DNA of 64,000 nucleotides from Hippopus hippopus (GCA_946811185.2 OX328107.1:24263587-24327586); one strand, 5' to 3'; counted from the stretch's first letter, positions 1 through 11,688 are shown. Notes: generated by a model not told the origin, from the sequence alone. Made by a program: numbers and translations.

Positions 1-100
1 CAAAGCAAAGTTTCACATCCACAGTCCATACAATAGGAACATTTTTTATATGCCAGCAAATATCTCCCATAGTTGACCTTTTAACATGCAATCCTGGGTT

Positions 101-328
101 TTAACTCTTTACCACACAATCCCGACTTTTAACGCCCCTGTGAAAGAAAGCTTTTAAAAACATTGTAGGAAAAGGAGAAAATGCTGGTAACCAGCATTTT
201 ATCCTTTTCCTACAATGTTTTCTACCCTTCCTAAATCAAGTTTCAATATTTGAGTCACATTTATTTGTTGTCTGCAACTGCTTTCAATTTGGACTAGTCC
301 AAAATTTTGTTGTTTGGTAAAGAGTTAA
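101..328 (-). mobile_element. A229 MITE, complete
   Basis: TTAA at both ends (101-104, 325-328). Orientation is B-arm first (CTCTTTACCACACAATCCCGA). The hairpin is centred on GGTAACC near 186. The next copy starts on the same right-hand TTAA. Confidence 0.93.
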
Positions 329-530
329 ACACCCTGAGGAAAAAGGATTTAGAACATATTACAAGAAAAAAAAAATAAAATGCATTTTCTTCTTTTTCTC
401 ACAATGTTTTTTAACTGGTCAGATACATATATATGTTCTGTCCTTTGAACCTCTTTCTAGTTTTCTTGCAAATGCTTTCAATTCTAAGTTTTTAACCAAT
501 CTAAAATTTTCTTGTTTAGTAAAGAGTTAA
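325..530 (-). mobile_element. A229 MITE, degenerate, abutting
   Basis: Shares TTAA 325-328 with the copy before it. The left terminus is lost (starts ACACCCTGAGGA), the hairpin is poor and the right end is AGTAAAGAGTTAA. Confidence 0.75.
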
Positions 531-1234
531 TGGATACTGTTTGTGGTGATTTTCCTACCTCTGGTCATTGGGTGCCAGGGCCCTTGAAACTGGGAAAACG
601 GAAACCTAAATCTCTCAAATTAAGAAATTTAATGAATGCTATAATTTTCAACTTTGAAACTGAAAGGAGTGTGATTCTGAAATATGATTCTGAAATAGGC
701 TGTATCTATTTTGTGATTGGATCAATAATATATTCTGAATGTGGACCAATTTTTCTTGACTAATTTTTTGAAATGCCCCAACAATATTCAGAATACAGTA
801 CATGTAGTTGCTACCAATATAAAGTAATCACCTAATAAAATTAGCAGAAACACTCATACCCAAAGTACTATATTACAATTGAAACAAATGCAACAAGTTC
901 CTCCATAAAATAATCATAAGCTAACATCAAAGTTCATGTCCGCTTTTAATGAGCTAAAACGACAAAGTATGATTCATCACTTTTAAAAAATTTTAGCATT
1001 AAAATTGCATAAAATACCTGTGTTTGGGAAGTGTTAGGGCCCATATTCGGCCCAAAATTTGGGGTAGGAAAATCAGGTAGACCAAAATTTACAATTACAT
1101 GTAATAGATTAATAAGTACAGCAGGTCCAAAATTTCAATGAAACTTGCCCAAATGAAAAAAGCATCAAATTACATGTATGACAGTATGACATAAATAATC
1201 TTTGATAAAGCTGTAGTGAAGGTCCTTGTTTTTA

Positions 1235-1440
1235 GTTAATTGCAGCCTTTACCAAACATAGCCTTGCTTTAATGGCTTAGTCCTTTTGAAAGCATTGTAG
1301 AAAAAAGAGAAAATCCCAGTAAACAGCCTTTTTTCTTTTTCCCAAAATGTTTTCTACCCATGCAAAGATAAATACCATTATTTGTGCCAAATTTCATTTG
1401 ATGAATGCTTTCTGTTTCAATTGTTTGGTAAAGAGGCAAG
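1235..1440 (-). mobile_element. A229 MITE, degenerate
   Basis: Left end CCTTTACCAAACATA; weak hairpin (AAAATCCCAGTAAACAGCCTT); right end TTTGGTAAAGAGG without TTAA. Confidence 0.7.
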
Positions 1441-1714
1441 ATATTGATCAACTGCAGCAATCTCTATTGACCATGTAATTCTGTACCCAAAAAGCAAAAG
1501 TGATGCTTATTTATAAACAAATAATAAAAATGAAAAATGAAGTGTAACTATAAAAAGTAAGCTATGAGGTGTGGATACAACTGTTTGATTGATGTTGTTA
1601 GCACCTGCAAACAACTGCATGTCTTGCACTAGAACAATTTGAACATATTGCAGCCAAATTCGAAAATGCTGATAACTAGTATCTTTTTCCTCTAACACAA
1701 TATGCAGTCTTGTA

Positions 1715-1942
1715 TTAACCCTTTACCACACAATCCAGACTTTTATTGACCCTGAGAAAGAAGCCTTTGGAAACATTTTTGAAAAAGGAGTAAATGCTGG
1801 TAAACAGCATTTTCTTCTAGTCTCACAATATTTTCTCCATTTCCTTGAGCCAATTCCATACTTTAGCAACATTTTAATTTGTTGTCTACCAATGTTTTCA
1901 AATTGGACAAGTTTGAAATTTTGCTGTGTGGTGGAGAGTTAA
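1715..1942 (-). mobile_element. A229 MITE, complete
   Basis: TTAACCCTTTACCACACAAT at the left and GGTGGAGAGTTAA at the right; 228 bp. Confidence 0.9.
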
Positions 1943-2038
1943 ATCTAAATTCATACAAAATCATTCACAAGTTACAAAGATGTTTTCAATTTTTGTCATC
2001 TCTTGCAGATACTTTACAGGAGTTTGCAAAACCATGTT

Positions 2039-2211
2039 AGTAAGCTCTTTACCAAACAACTCAATGCTTCTCCAAACAACTCAATGTGAGAATAGAATTT
2101 TCTGGTAGACACTATTTTCTACCTGTTCCCACAAAGTTTATTACATTATCAAAGATATATCACACCATTTGTCCACACGACTTTGAAATTTTTGCATCTG
2201 GTAAAGAGTTG
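2039..2211 (-). mobile_element. A229 MITE remnant
   Basis: Recognisable termini (GCTCTTTACCAAACAAC and CTGGTAAAGAGTTG) with most of the hairpin deleted. Confidence 0.6.
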
Positions 2212-2244
2212 TGGTAAGTACCAATATAAATCATCCAAAAAGTC

Positions 2245-2474
2245 TTAACCCTTTACCAAACGACAAAATTTTAGACTGGTCCAAATTGAAAGCACTTGCA
2301 GACAACAAAATAAACGTAACTCAAAAAATTGAAATTTGTTTCCAGCAGGATAGAAAACATTGTGGGAAAAGGAGAAAATGCTGGTTACCAGCATTTTCTC
2401 CTTTTTGCACAATATTTTCAAAAGGCTTCTATCTCAGGGTCGTAAAAACCAGTGATTGTTTGGTAAAGGGTTAA
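2245..2474 (+). mobile_element. A229 MITE, complete
   Basis: A-arm first (CCCTTTACCAAACGAC) with a perfect hairpin core around GGTTACC. Its right TTAA (2471-2474) is also the left TTAA of a family B element. Confidence 0.93.
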
Positions 2475-2681
2475 CCCTTTCACGCCAAATAAATAAACTC
2501 AACCTCTTTCGACGGCTCTTAATACAATCCATTGGAACTTACAAAGATTTTGATTGTATAGGCTTGACTACACAAGTGGACGGTATAGATCAAAGATCAG
2601 ACTGCACATTCTGTGCAGTCTGATCTTGATCTATGCCATCTGCAAAGTCTCCGATTTCAACTATGGCGCCAAAAGGGTTAA
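2471..2681 (+). mobile_element. Family B MITE, TTAA-bounded hairpin element
   Basis: Bounded by TTAA 2471-2474 and 2678-2681, with ends CCCTTTCACGCC and GGCGCCAAAAGGG. The internal palindrome GATCAGACTGCACA/TGTGCAGTCTGATC lies around 2590-2630. This is the best-preserved copy of the family, and the termini resemble A229 termini (CCCTTT). Confidence 0.85.
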
Positions 2682-3066
2682 TAAAGTTAGTACAAAAAAA
2701 AAAGCTAAAATCAATCAAAAATGTATTTGTGATAATAAAAATAAAGGCAAAAATTGTTAGTAAATAAACTATAGTACAATACACACCAAAAATACAAAAA
2801 AAAAGTACCGTACTCACTTTGTTTGCACCATTACATGTGGATGTATGATTAAGCTTATGTTGATTAAAAGAAAGCTTTTCATTCAATTAAATCACTGACC
2901 ACTGCAGATGACCTTTCGAATATTGTGGTGAAAGACTTTTGAAGACATATTAGTCTTATAATTCCTTTAAAGGAGCAATTTCTTCTGTTGGCGGTGTTGT
3001 CAATTGTAGTCATGTACAAGAATATTTTCAAATACCTCTGAAAATTTGTTTCAGGTCATGAGTTCG

Positions 3067-3293
3067 TCACTCTTTACCAAATAGAAAATTTTAGGTTCCA
3101 ACAAATTGAAAGCATTAAACTTTGTAGAGGACTAATTATGTAGCTGAAATGATAGAATTTTTCTTTGGAAGAGAAGAAAACATTTTGGGAACAGGAGAAA
3201 ATGCTGGTTGGTTACCAGTATTTTCTCCTTTACTCACTGTTTTTGAAAGCTTTCCCTCTCAAGGTCAGTATAATTTGGGATTGTGTGGGTTAA
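3067..3293 (+). mobile_element. A229 MITE, diverged
   Basis: Starts CACTCTTTACCAAATAG. The hairpin carries a 4-bp insertion at its tip (GGTTGGTTACC). Ends TGTGTGGGTTAA. Confidence 0.8.
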
Positions 3294-3548
3294 AATCTCA
3301 AGTTATATGTTTGCAACATGTAACACAATTGGTATGGTAACCCACATGACTTTGATGTGGTGGGCTTTGGGTATGTTTTTTTTTGTGAATATTACATTAT
3401 TACTAAACTTATTCATATAGGGAGAGTATTCTACTCTACTTCGTTTTTTTCCAATGATTTTCACAAAAATACAAAATGGTTGCATAGAAATGCTGGACAA
3501 AATATGTTACAGATGCCAACAGGACTGTAATGACAGTATTCACATCAT

Positions 3549-3774
3549 TTAATCCTTTACCTCATAATCCTGAGCCTTAATGACCCTGAGAAAAAAAGGT
3601 TTTGAAAACACTGCTGGAAAAGGAGAAAATGCTGGTAGCCAGCATTTTCTCCTTTTCCCACAATGTTTTCTAACCTTTCAAATACAATTCCAATTGTTTA
3701 GTCCACATTTAACTTGTCACCTGTAAATGCTTTCAGTTTGGACAACTCTTAAATTTTGTCCTTTGATAAAGTCT
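3549..3774 (-). mobile_element. A229 MITE, near complete
   Basis: TTAATCCTTTACCTCATAAT at the left; clean hairpin at 3610-3670; right end decayed to TTTGATAAAGTC. Confidence 0.85.
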
Positions 3775-4019
3775 TTACAATATTTTTGGGTCAGAATTTC
3801 CACAAGATTAAATAACTTTTTATCTAGCAAGACTTTATTCTTTATGAACAGGTAAGGAGAGACAGACAGACAAAAAATACACAAGCTACGCCTCTTGAAA
3901 CAAAATTTGGAAGGCATCATCAGCAGGAATCTTCCATGTTAATGAATTGATCAATTTGAATACATGTACTATTATGTCAATAACCTTGCCAAATACTTGT
4001 CCTTTTAGTACCCCTGAAA

Positions 4020-4225
4020 AAACCTTTCACATCTTGGTTTCCTTTGCAGCCAGTGTAGACCAAGATCAGATGGCACAAAATGTGCAGACTAACCTTTGAT
4101 CTAATTTGTCTGCTTTGCTGGGACATTCTGGACAAGAGCAACCTTGATATTGCATTTATTTGGATCTTATTTCCAGACTAAAAAAAACGTTTAATAGGAC
4201 TGGCATATTTGGCACTTTCAGGGTT
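4020..4225 (+). mobile_element. Family B MITE, diverged
   Basis: AACCTTTCACATCTTGG at the left and GGCACTTTCAGGGTTA at the right. A degenerate CAGTGTAGACCAAGATCAGA palindrome lies between. Confidence 0.55.
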
Positions 4226-4962
4226 ACTATAAGAGGGCCATGGTCACTCCAACCCCCTTACATGTGAGGGTGCCATTATAGGCAGGGACAGTGCCGTTAT
4301 CTGTCAGAAGTCTGTAATCCAGTTTAATAGCCAAATAAAGCAAGCCCACAGCACTCAATTGTGTGATGGGAGATAAATTGTTGCATGTCTCAAAACATGG
4401 GTTACTTCCCTTTGATTATTATGAAGCTTTGTTACAGATCATTATGACAAAATAGGCAAGGCCCACGCCACATCATGACAAAATAAAAAAAGCCACTTCA
4501 GCCATGTTCTAGATGGGTCAAAATTCTATCCTGAAATCTGAAAGAGGTCTACCAAAAGGATACTTTATGCCAACTTGCAGTGAATTCCAACACCATTTTG
4601 GAGCAGAAGATTTCCATTTTTCCCCCAGAGTTTTGGGCGACCGTAGTTGCAAATGAAAACCAATTTATTCTGAAAATTCCTGTAAAGGACCAGGGCAGAA
4701 ACAAAATTTGATCAAAATGGGTTGTGTAGTATTAGAAATAGATCAAAGAAGACACACACTTACAAACAAGTAAGACATTTGGCCATGACATACATGTAAG
4801 CTTGCTGGCATTCAACCACAGTGGGTTTTATGTTTATGTCCATTTGTACTAAAATGATCGTAGTTGTCAATGCACTATGTATAGACATAAATCTATAATT
4901 TGGCTTTTTCTAATGTTCATCAGTTCAACATAAAAGTATTCTCTCGTGATACCAGGAGGACA
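4226..4962. other. Unassigned non-coding stretch
   Basis: AT-rich sequence with stops in all frames. No repeat family from this window and no splice-bounded frame was recognised. Confidence 0.5.
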
Positions 4963-5192
4963 CTTGACACTTTACCAAACAAAACATTTTTAGACCAAAC
5001 CAAATTGAAAGCATTTGCAGGTGACAAATTAAATATCAATCGAATCATAGTAAGATTGGTCTGTGATAGGATAGAAAACATTGTAGAAAATGGAGAAAAT
5101 GATGGTTACCAGCATTTTCTCCTTTTTCCATGTTTTCATTAGGCCTCTTCCTTAAGGTTGTTCAAACTTGGGATTGGGTGGTAAAGGGTTAA
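4963..5192 (+). mobile_element. A229 MITE, near complete
   Basis: Left end CACTTTACCAAACAAAAC, good hairpin, right end GGTAAAGGGTTAA at 5180-5192. Confidence 0.88.
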
Positions 5193-5343
5193 CAAGAGCA
5201 CTATAATTATGCAGGTGCCAAGCCTAGCTGTAGCTGCATTTTTAGTGAAAAAAAGCTACCTTGCAAATCAGGCATTACTGTTACAGTGTGTGAAAATAAA
5301 TATGTTCTGGTTTCATGCCCTTCTCTATTCCCCTTTTGATAGT

Positions 5344-5572
5344 TTATCCTTTACCAAACAGTTCCGAATTTTACCGACCGCTCGAGAAAAATGCTTTTAA
5401 AACTATTGTTGGAAAAGGAGAAAATACTGGTATCTAGCATTTTCTCCTTTTCCCAAATGTTTTTTATCCTATCAACAACAAATCTTACCATTTGAGTCAT
5501 ATCTTATTTGTTGTTTGCAATTGCTTCTGATTTTGATTCAGTCTAAAATTTTGTTGTTTGGTAGACACTTAA
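5344..5572 (-). mobile_element. A229 MITE, 229 bp
   Basis: TTATCCTTTACCAAACAGTT at the left and GGTAGACACTTAA at the right, with the hairpin intact. Confidence 0.87.
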
Positions 5573-5648
5573 AAAGCATCCCAATTTTGAAGTAAATAAT
5601 CTTCATGCACATGGAGATATTGAAAACAACCACACTTACAAGATCAGG

Positions 5649-5836
5649 CTCTGGATTAGGCACCAACCATTCTTAATTTCAATCCGAGTTTTTTCCTAGT
5701 TCTAGAAAGTAACACAACTTGTGCTTAGCTAAACCATTTGGTTTCGCCAATCAGACATTGTGTTACTGTCAAATTTAGAAACTCAGTGACAATAATGCTG
5801 AGAATATTCTTAAGAATGATTGGTGAATATGTGTTC
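5649..5836. mobile_element. Family C fold-back element, diverged
   Basis: Inverted ends CACCAACCATTCTTAA and TTCTTAAGAATGATTGGTGAAT. The palindromic middle (GCTAAACCATTTGGTTTCGCC) is flanked by AGTAACACAACTT and GTGTTACT. Confidence 0.75.
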
Positions 5837-6865
5837 TAGACGAGTATGTGATTATACATAATTCCTCAAGAATTTGACCAGAAATAAAAATTTTGTCTGG
5901 AGGAAGATCTTGACGGCGCTTTGTCTCAAACTATATGACAATAAGACCACAAATTGCTGAAGACAGATAATGGATAGAGCTATCACACAAGCTTATATTG
6001 AGCTCTAGCAAACCAAACCTCTCAGTTTGGTAGAAATATGTGAAACACACACAAAGCTTCAAGGATACAAAAGCTACATAGCAGGGCAAGACAGAGGTTT
6101 GAACTAGCTCTTTTGGGTTCTACAGATGTCCAGGTAAAAGGTAGTTATCTAACTCTAGTGAAATGATTTCTTTACTAAAATTTACATACTGGATACTCAT
6201 CAGAATGAAAGTGGTCAGAATATTGTAATGAGTACCAACAAAAAAGATTTCAGAGAAGAGCTAAAGAGATATTTATGCTTGAACTCCAAAATGTTCCTCT
6301 TCTCTATGCCTATGGCAAGGCTTTTTCCACCTCCCCCTTTTTGCCATTATCTTGTTAAAACTATTAGAACATCAAGTGTTTTTCTATGATTCTATGAGGG
6401 ATGTTAAATTGGCATACATCCAGGCTTTTCTTTGCTATTTTTTTACGCAGCTTTTAACATTGTTTCAAACAGTATTTCAGTAATGTAATGGATGCTACTT
6501 TTTCTACCAGAATAACAACCGACATCTTTTCTAAGCCAATCGATCTACATTGTCATCAGATGCTGCCATTTATGAAGCCGAGTTCTGTGCTTTAAGGGAA
6601 GCCTCTTTGAGCAGAAATAATTTACTCTTCAGCTTTAGCCTATCTTTATGTTTATGAAATGTCAAAAAAGAGCTAAGGACTGAAGAAGATCTGTTTGCTT
6701 TAATGACATTTCACTCCCTTACAAGCAGTATTTTAGTCATATTAAAGGAAAAGCCCCTTAATTATTGTTTTACTTTAGTCTCAACAGTACATGTATTAGG
6801 TACAGGTTCTGCAGAATGGTGACCTTGACACTCCTAGATGAATAAGATGGGAAGAAAAGGGTTTT
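5837..6865. other. Unassigned non-coding stretch
   Basis: About 1 kb without a recognisable repeat, long frame or RNA gene, moderately AT-rich. Confidence 0.5.
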
Positions 6866-7098
6866 TTAACTCCTTCCCAAAAAATCCCTGGATTAACAAG
6901 GAAGAAATAACATTATAGCATTTGATAACTATTATGGGACAATGAGAAAAGGCTGGTAACCAGCATTTTCTCCTTTTCCCACAATGTTTTCTACTCGATC
7001 TAAAAGAAAAATCATCATTTCAGTTACATCAAATTTGTCGTCGGCAAAGCCTTTCAATTTGGACCAGTCTAAATTATTGTCGTTTGGTATAGAGTTAA
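6866..7098 (-). mobile_element. A229 MITE, diverged left arm
   Basis: TTAACTCCTTCCCAAAAAAT at the left; hairpin around GGTAACC near 6957; right end TTTGGTATAGAGTTAA. Confidence 0.85.
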
Positions 7099-7468
7099 TG
7101 GGGACAGACAATGTAGACTGATGTAACTTTTTTGTCAACTAACTGAAGAATTAAACAAATGGAAGAAAAACTAAAATACAAATTCTTCATTATAATCTTT
7201 TATTTAATATTAATTGTAATACAAAGATTACTGGTAAATAAATATAATATTATTTTTATTTTTCAACTTAATTGGAATAACATTTTGATACTAAATATAG
7301 AAGTACTTTTCACAAACTTTGTTACTTAATATAGCACAACCATAACATACAAACAGTAAGAAGGTTGGGAAAGCAAGAGAGAGGGATAAAGTTTGCAGGT
7401 TCTGTTTCTGGAAAAGCAGCTATAGAGCTCTAGCAGACAAATATACTGTTCCTTTAGCCTTGAATACT

Positions 7469-7880
7469 TTAACACTTTAATACGACAAAATTTTAGATTT
7501 ATCCTAATTGACAGCCTTTGCAGACAACAAATTGAATCTGACTTAACCCTTTACCACATGTCAAAATTTTAGACCTATCCAAATTGAAAGCATTTGCAGA
7601 TGACAATTTCACAGTGGCTTAAATAATGCAATTTTTCTTTGATAAGGTAGAAAACTTTGTGGGAACAGGAGAAAATGCTGGTAACCAGCATTTTCTCCTT
7701 TTCCCACAATGTTTTCAGAAGGCTTCTTCCTCAGGGTCGTTAAAAGTCGGGATTGTGTGGTAAAGGGTTAATTGATGTAATTTGTCTTTGAAAAGGTAGC
7801 CAGCATTTTCTCCTTTTCCCACAATGTTTTCAAAAGTCCTTTTCATGAGGGTCGTTGAAACTCGAGATTGTGTGGTAAGC
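7469..7880 (+). mobile_element. A229 MITE split by another A229 copy
   Basis: Left part 7469-7546 (A-arm to GAATCTGACTTAA); right part 7768-7880 resumes TTGATGTAATTTGTC, the expected next A-arm sequence. The left half of its hairpin is reduced. Confidence 0.85.
7543..7771 (+). mobile_element. A229 MITE, young subfamily, nested
   Basis: 229 bp, TTAA 7543-7546 and 7768-7771, inserted into the older copy at 7469-7880. It carries the diagnostic AATTTCACAGTGGC/TTTTTCTTTGATA stretch shared with the copies at 21812, 38988 and 41979. Confidence 0.93.
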
Positions 7881-7917
7881 CAATGACAAAAAGAAGGCAT
7901 CACTGTATGTTATAAGT

Positions 7918-7999
7918 AAATGTTTCTTTTCCCACAATATTTTGAAAAGTTGTCCTGTGTAGGGAAGCAGGTCTGTGTGACTGTATGGTAAAGAGTTAA
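7918..7999 (+). mobile_element. A229 right-end fragment
   Basis: Starts at the right hairpin arm (TTTCTTTTCCCACAATATTTTG) and ends GGTAAAGAGTTAA. Confidence 0.65.
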
Positions 8000-8224
8000 G
8001 CAACACTGACATTGTGGCAGAAGTGAACAAAGTTTAGGATATAAATGGCTAGAACTATATAGCTGGGTGGGGAATCTAGCTAGCAAATAGATTCTTCTTT
8101 TTTCACACTGGAAATAAGCATACAAGTATGTCTCTAAAATCTGAACAAACAGTATTTTGCATATCACCCATCTTGTGACTAGAGGTCAGAATACAATTTT
8201 CTCAACAATAGGAAGACAATAACC

Positions 8225-8646
8225 TTAAATCTTTACTTAATGACGAAATATTAGACTTGTCCAAATTGAAAGCATGGCAGATGACCCAATGAAAAATTAC
8301 CAAAATGGTAAAATTTGTCTTTGAAAGGGTAGGAAACATTGAGGAACAAGGAGAAAATAGTAATTACAAGCATTTTCCTATTTAAAGCCTTCTTCCTCAG
8401 GCTTTTGTATTCAGCAACCATTCTCAAGAACGTTCTTTGTCTTATTCTCCAGGATTATCTAAATTTGAAAGTAACACAATTCCTGATTGGCTAAACCATT
8501 TGGTAAATGGTTTAGCCAATCAAGAATTGTGTTACTTTCAAAATTAGAAAATTCTGGAGAATAATACAAAGAACGTTCCTAAGAATAGTTGGTGAATACA
8601 GGCTCCCCTAGGTGTTGAAAGTATGGGATTGTTTGTAAAGGGTTAT
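8225..8646 (+). mobile_element. A229 MITE split by a family C element
   Basis: A-arm TTAAATCTTTACTTAATGAC, a damaged hairpin, then CTTCTTCCTCAGG at 8387-8400. The B-arm resumes at 8611 (AGGTGTTGAAAGTATGGGAT) and ends GTAAAGGGTTAT. Confidence 0.8.
8404..8608. mobile_element. Family C fold-back element, nested
   Basis: Inverted ends GTATTCAGCAACCATTCTCAA and CTAAGAATAGTTGGTGAATAC. Long arms meet at TAAACCATTTGGTAAATGGTTTA. It splits the A229 copy at 8225-8646. Confidence 0.85.
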
Positions 8647-8766
8647 TGAGGGGAGTGAAGAACAGAATTTGTCTTCCCAATCCTCTTTTTGTTTTGGCCT
8701 TAAAGACTTCATCATTGGTTGCACTTTTTTTATTTCTTTTGAGAAAATGATGAAATAAATTCATTT

Positions 8767-8987
8767 TTAACCCTTTAGCAAAGAAACCAATGTTTATATG
8801 AGCCTGGACAAGATGACCTGAAAAAATTGTGAGAAAAGGAGAACATGCCACAGCATTTTCACCAGTTTTCAAAATGTGTTCTACCCTACCAAAGATGATC
8901 ATTATCATTTGGTTATGATTTAATTTGTCGTCTGCTAAAGTTTTCAATATGGAGAAGTCTAAATCTAACTATCTGGTAAAGAATCAA
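8767..8987 (-). mobile_element. A229 MITE, diverged
   Basis: TTAACCCTTTAGCAAAGAAA at the left; the left half of the hairpin is altered (GAACATGCCACAGCATTTTC); the right end is GGTAAAGAATCAA. Confidence 0.78.
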
Positions 8988-8996
8988 ATTCTTTTC

Positions 8997-9211
8997 TTAA
9001 CTCTTTAGAACACAATCTCCAGTTTTAATGACCCCGAGAAAGAAGGCTTTTGAAAACATTGTAGGGAAAAGGAGCTAACCAGCATTTTCTCCTTTTCCCA
9101 CAGTGTTTTCTACCCTACAAGGGACAGAAATCTTGAGCTGCATTTATTTGCTGTCTGCAAATGCTTTCAATTTGGTCGAGTACAGGAATTGTTGTTTGGT
9201 AAAGAGTTTAA
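8997..9211 (-). mobile_element. A229 MITE, deletion in hairpin
   Basis: TTAACTCTTTAGAACACAAT at the left. Part of the left hairpin arm is missing (GGAGCTAACCAGC). Right end GGTAAAGAGTTTAA. Confidence 0.83.
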
Positions 9212-9329
9212 GATAACGTCCTAGAAAGTCATCCTACCAGGGGCTTATTGCTTGGTATCTCTTATTGCTCACTTGGAGTTTTTGCAAGTCTATATACATA
9301 AAGTTATAAGAAAAACAGAAATTATTCCC

Positions 9330-9525
9330 CAACTAGGTCAAAAGATTCTAGACAAGCCCATCTTTAAGCATAATGCAGACGACAGTTTAATTGTGGCTTG
9401 AAAGATCAATTTGTATCATAAACGGTAGAAAAGACTGTGGAAAAAGGGGAAATGCTGGTTACAAACATTTCTTCATTAACAAGCATGTTTCCATATAAAA
9501 ACAGACTTGTTTGGTAATGGGTTAA
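9330..9525 (+). mobile_element. A229 MITE, diverged
   Basis: A-arm TTCTAGACAAGCCC...GCAGACGACAG; damaged hairpin; right end TTTGGTAATGGGTTAA. Confidence 0.7.
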
Positions 9526-9535
9526 CCAGTTATAC

Positions 9536-9625
9536 AAAAACATCCTTATACTTCCTTGAAAATAATGTGGCAAAAGGCACAATTGCTTATAAAAAGAAAT
9601 TGTTCCTTTTATCAAAGTGTTCATG
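9536..9625. repeat. Family F hairpin remnant
   Basis: Contains TGTGGCAAAAGGCACAATTGC and a decayed complementary arm. It resembles the A229 hairpin but has AATTGC in place of AAATGC. Confidence 0.4.
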
Positions 9626-9686
9626 ATTCAGTGATACAAAAGTCATCTTTCCTTCGAGTACTTCTTGTTTGTATCACTTTTATTAT

Positions 9687-9903
9687 TTAACCCTTTCCTA
9701 AACAATCCCAAGTTTTTACCAACTACGGGAAAAAGCTTCAATGACAACATGGTAAAATAAGAAAATCCTGGTGACTAGCCCTTTGTGATTTCCTCCACAA
9801 TGTTTGTTTCCTACCCTTATAGGAACAAATCACATTATTTGATATACATTCAATCTGTCATCGGCAAATTTTTTAGATATGGACAAGTCAGAAATTTTTT
9901 GTC
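9687..9903 (-). mobile_element. A229 MITE, truncated right end
   Basis: TTAACCCTTTCCTAAACAAT at the left; degenerate hairpin; the right side stops after GACAAGTCAGAAATTTTTTG. Confidence 0.72.
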
Positions 9904-9919
9904 CACCATTCATACAAGA

Positions 9920-10150
9920 CAACAAATATGTAAGTCTTAATCTAAATTGAAAGCATTTGTAGTTCAAAAGGTTCAAAAACAGAAATAATAAGTCTGAAAT
10001 GATAGAAATTATCTTTGAAAGGGCAGAAAACATTCTTGGAACGGATGAAAATGCTGGATTACCAGCATAAGTTTTTCTCTTCCCCAAACCGTTTGCAAAG
10101 ACTTTTGCCTCTGGCTGGTCAAAACATGGAACCGTTTGTTTAAGGGTAGT
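9920..10150 (+). mobile_element. A229 MITE, diverged
   Basis: A-arm AATTGAAAGCATTTG, hairpin CTGGATTACCAGCA, right end TTTGTTTAAGGG. Confidence 0.7.
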
Positions 10151-10266
10151 GTAGACTGTCTAAAACTGCCTGTATGACAAAGGGTTAGCTAAGGACTACA
10201 TATTTATATACATATACACATAAAACTTATTCGAATAAGGACCTCCTTATCCTAACATTACCTCTC

Positions 10267-10487
10267 TTAACTCTTTACCATATAAAATTTTAGACTAGTC
10301 CATATTGAAAGCATTTGCAGACTACTTACAATATGGCCCAAATGATGGGATCCATACCTTAAAGGGTGGAAAACATTATAGAAGGAGAAAATGCTGGGTA
10401 CCAGCATTTTCTTCTTTTCCCCACAATGTTTTCCAAATCAGTCCCCCTCAGTGTCCTTAAGTACAGCACTGATTGGTAAAGGGTTAA
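10267..10487 (+). mobile_element. A229 MITE
   Basis: TTAACTCTTTACCATATAAA at the left, hairpin tip GGGTACC, right end TTGGTAAAGGGTTAA. Confidence 0.9.
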
Positions 10488-10497
10488 AATGATATAC

Positions 10498-10710
10498 TTA
10501 GCCCTTTTAATGCCAAATAAACTCAACAGACATTTTCATTCTAGAAATAAGACCCAAATAATTGCAATTTCAAGGTTGGGCATGTCAAAAAAATGTCTCA
10601 GCAAACCAGACAGTGTAGATCAAAGATCACACTGCATGTTTTGTGCAGTCTTTTTAGCAACACTGGTCGCAAAGGCCAAAAAAAGTTGTGAAAGGCACTA
10701 TAAGGGCTAA
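10498..10710 (+). mobile_element. Family B MITE
   Basis: Ends TTAGCCCTTTTAATGCCAAA and AAGGCACTATAAGGGCTAA (inverted, TTAA-like). The internal palindrome GATCACACTGCATG/TTTTGTGCAGTC is partial. Confidence 0.7.
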
Positions 10711-11165
10711 TCAAAATATACAGTAAAGCAAATAATATTCACAGCTGTTAATTATCTATTGCTAACTAAATACCTCTCTTTATGTAAATTTTGATTCTTT
10801 CATAAAACATAATGATTGCAATGAAACAAAATACAATTCTGTATAAAATGTTTACATGACAATTTCAAATGAATCCCCACAACCCCCATCCCTACCTCCC
10901 TGTTTATGTCATTCCCCATTCTCTCAAATCAGTATACTTAGAGTGACAAAGAATTCGAGTATTTTCCATAAAAAAGACGAGGTCATTAGAAAATCAAAGC
11001 TGATTTGGCCAAAATATACGCATAAAATAGCACACTGTTCATCCAATATTAAACTGGCCACATCCTGCTCAAAATAATTTTTAATACATTCTAACACGCG
11101 AGATATACTCTGGCCAAAACAGGCTTGAATGACCATGAAAGTGCATGTCTGCTGAGTCTCAATAT

Positions 11166-11392
11166 TTAACCTCTTACCACACAATCTAGAGTTTACCCAT
11201 TCTTTAGAAAGGAGGCTTTGGAAAACATTATGGGAAAAGGAGAAAATGCTGGTTACCAGCATTTTCTCCTTTTCCCACTATGTTTTCTGCCCTTTTTGAG
11301 ACATACCACATAACTTTAGCCAGATTAAATTTGTTGTCTGCAACTGCTTTGAATTTGAACTAGTCTGAAATTGTCATCTGTTAAAGGGTAAA
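11166..11392 (-). mobile_element. A229 MITE, strong hairpin
   Basis: TTAACCTCTTACCACACAAT at the left; a near-perfect hairpin of over 60 bp around GGTTACC at 11250; right end CTGTTAAAGGGTAA. Confidence 0.9.
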
Positions 11393-11688
11393 AGAGCCAT
11401 AGTTTCTCTGGAGCATTTTTGAAGGTCCAGCAAAGTTGGCATCTGGTAAAAAGTGAACTTGCTCAAAGTGATTGTTTAATTCACTTTGCTTTTGTGGGGT
11501 AATCCCATGTCAACATTATTACAAAAATACAAAATTTGAATGATTATGAAATGCCAACAGATTGCACAATATTTAATAAAGAAAAAACAAACTCAAAATA
11601 ATGTACTACATCTATTTCATTTCAAAAAACAATGATCAGCAGCTGCTGTTCAGGGAAACATTTAATCCTAGAGGCAATTCGAAATGTT

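Noticed and set aside
1010..1080. Possible minus-strand exon before donor-like CACAG|GTATTT
   Set aside because: Only a short ambiguous frame, no Eps8 C-terminal resemblance and no acceptor.
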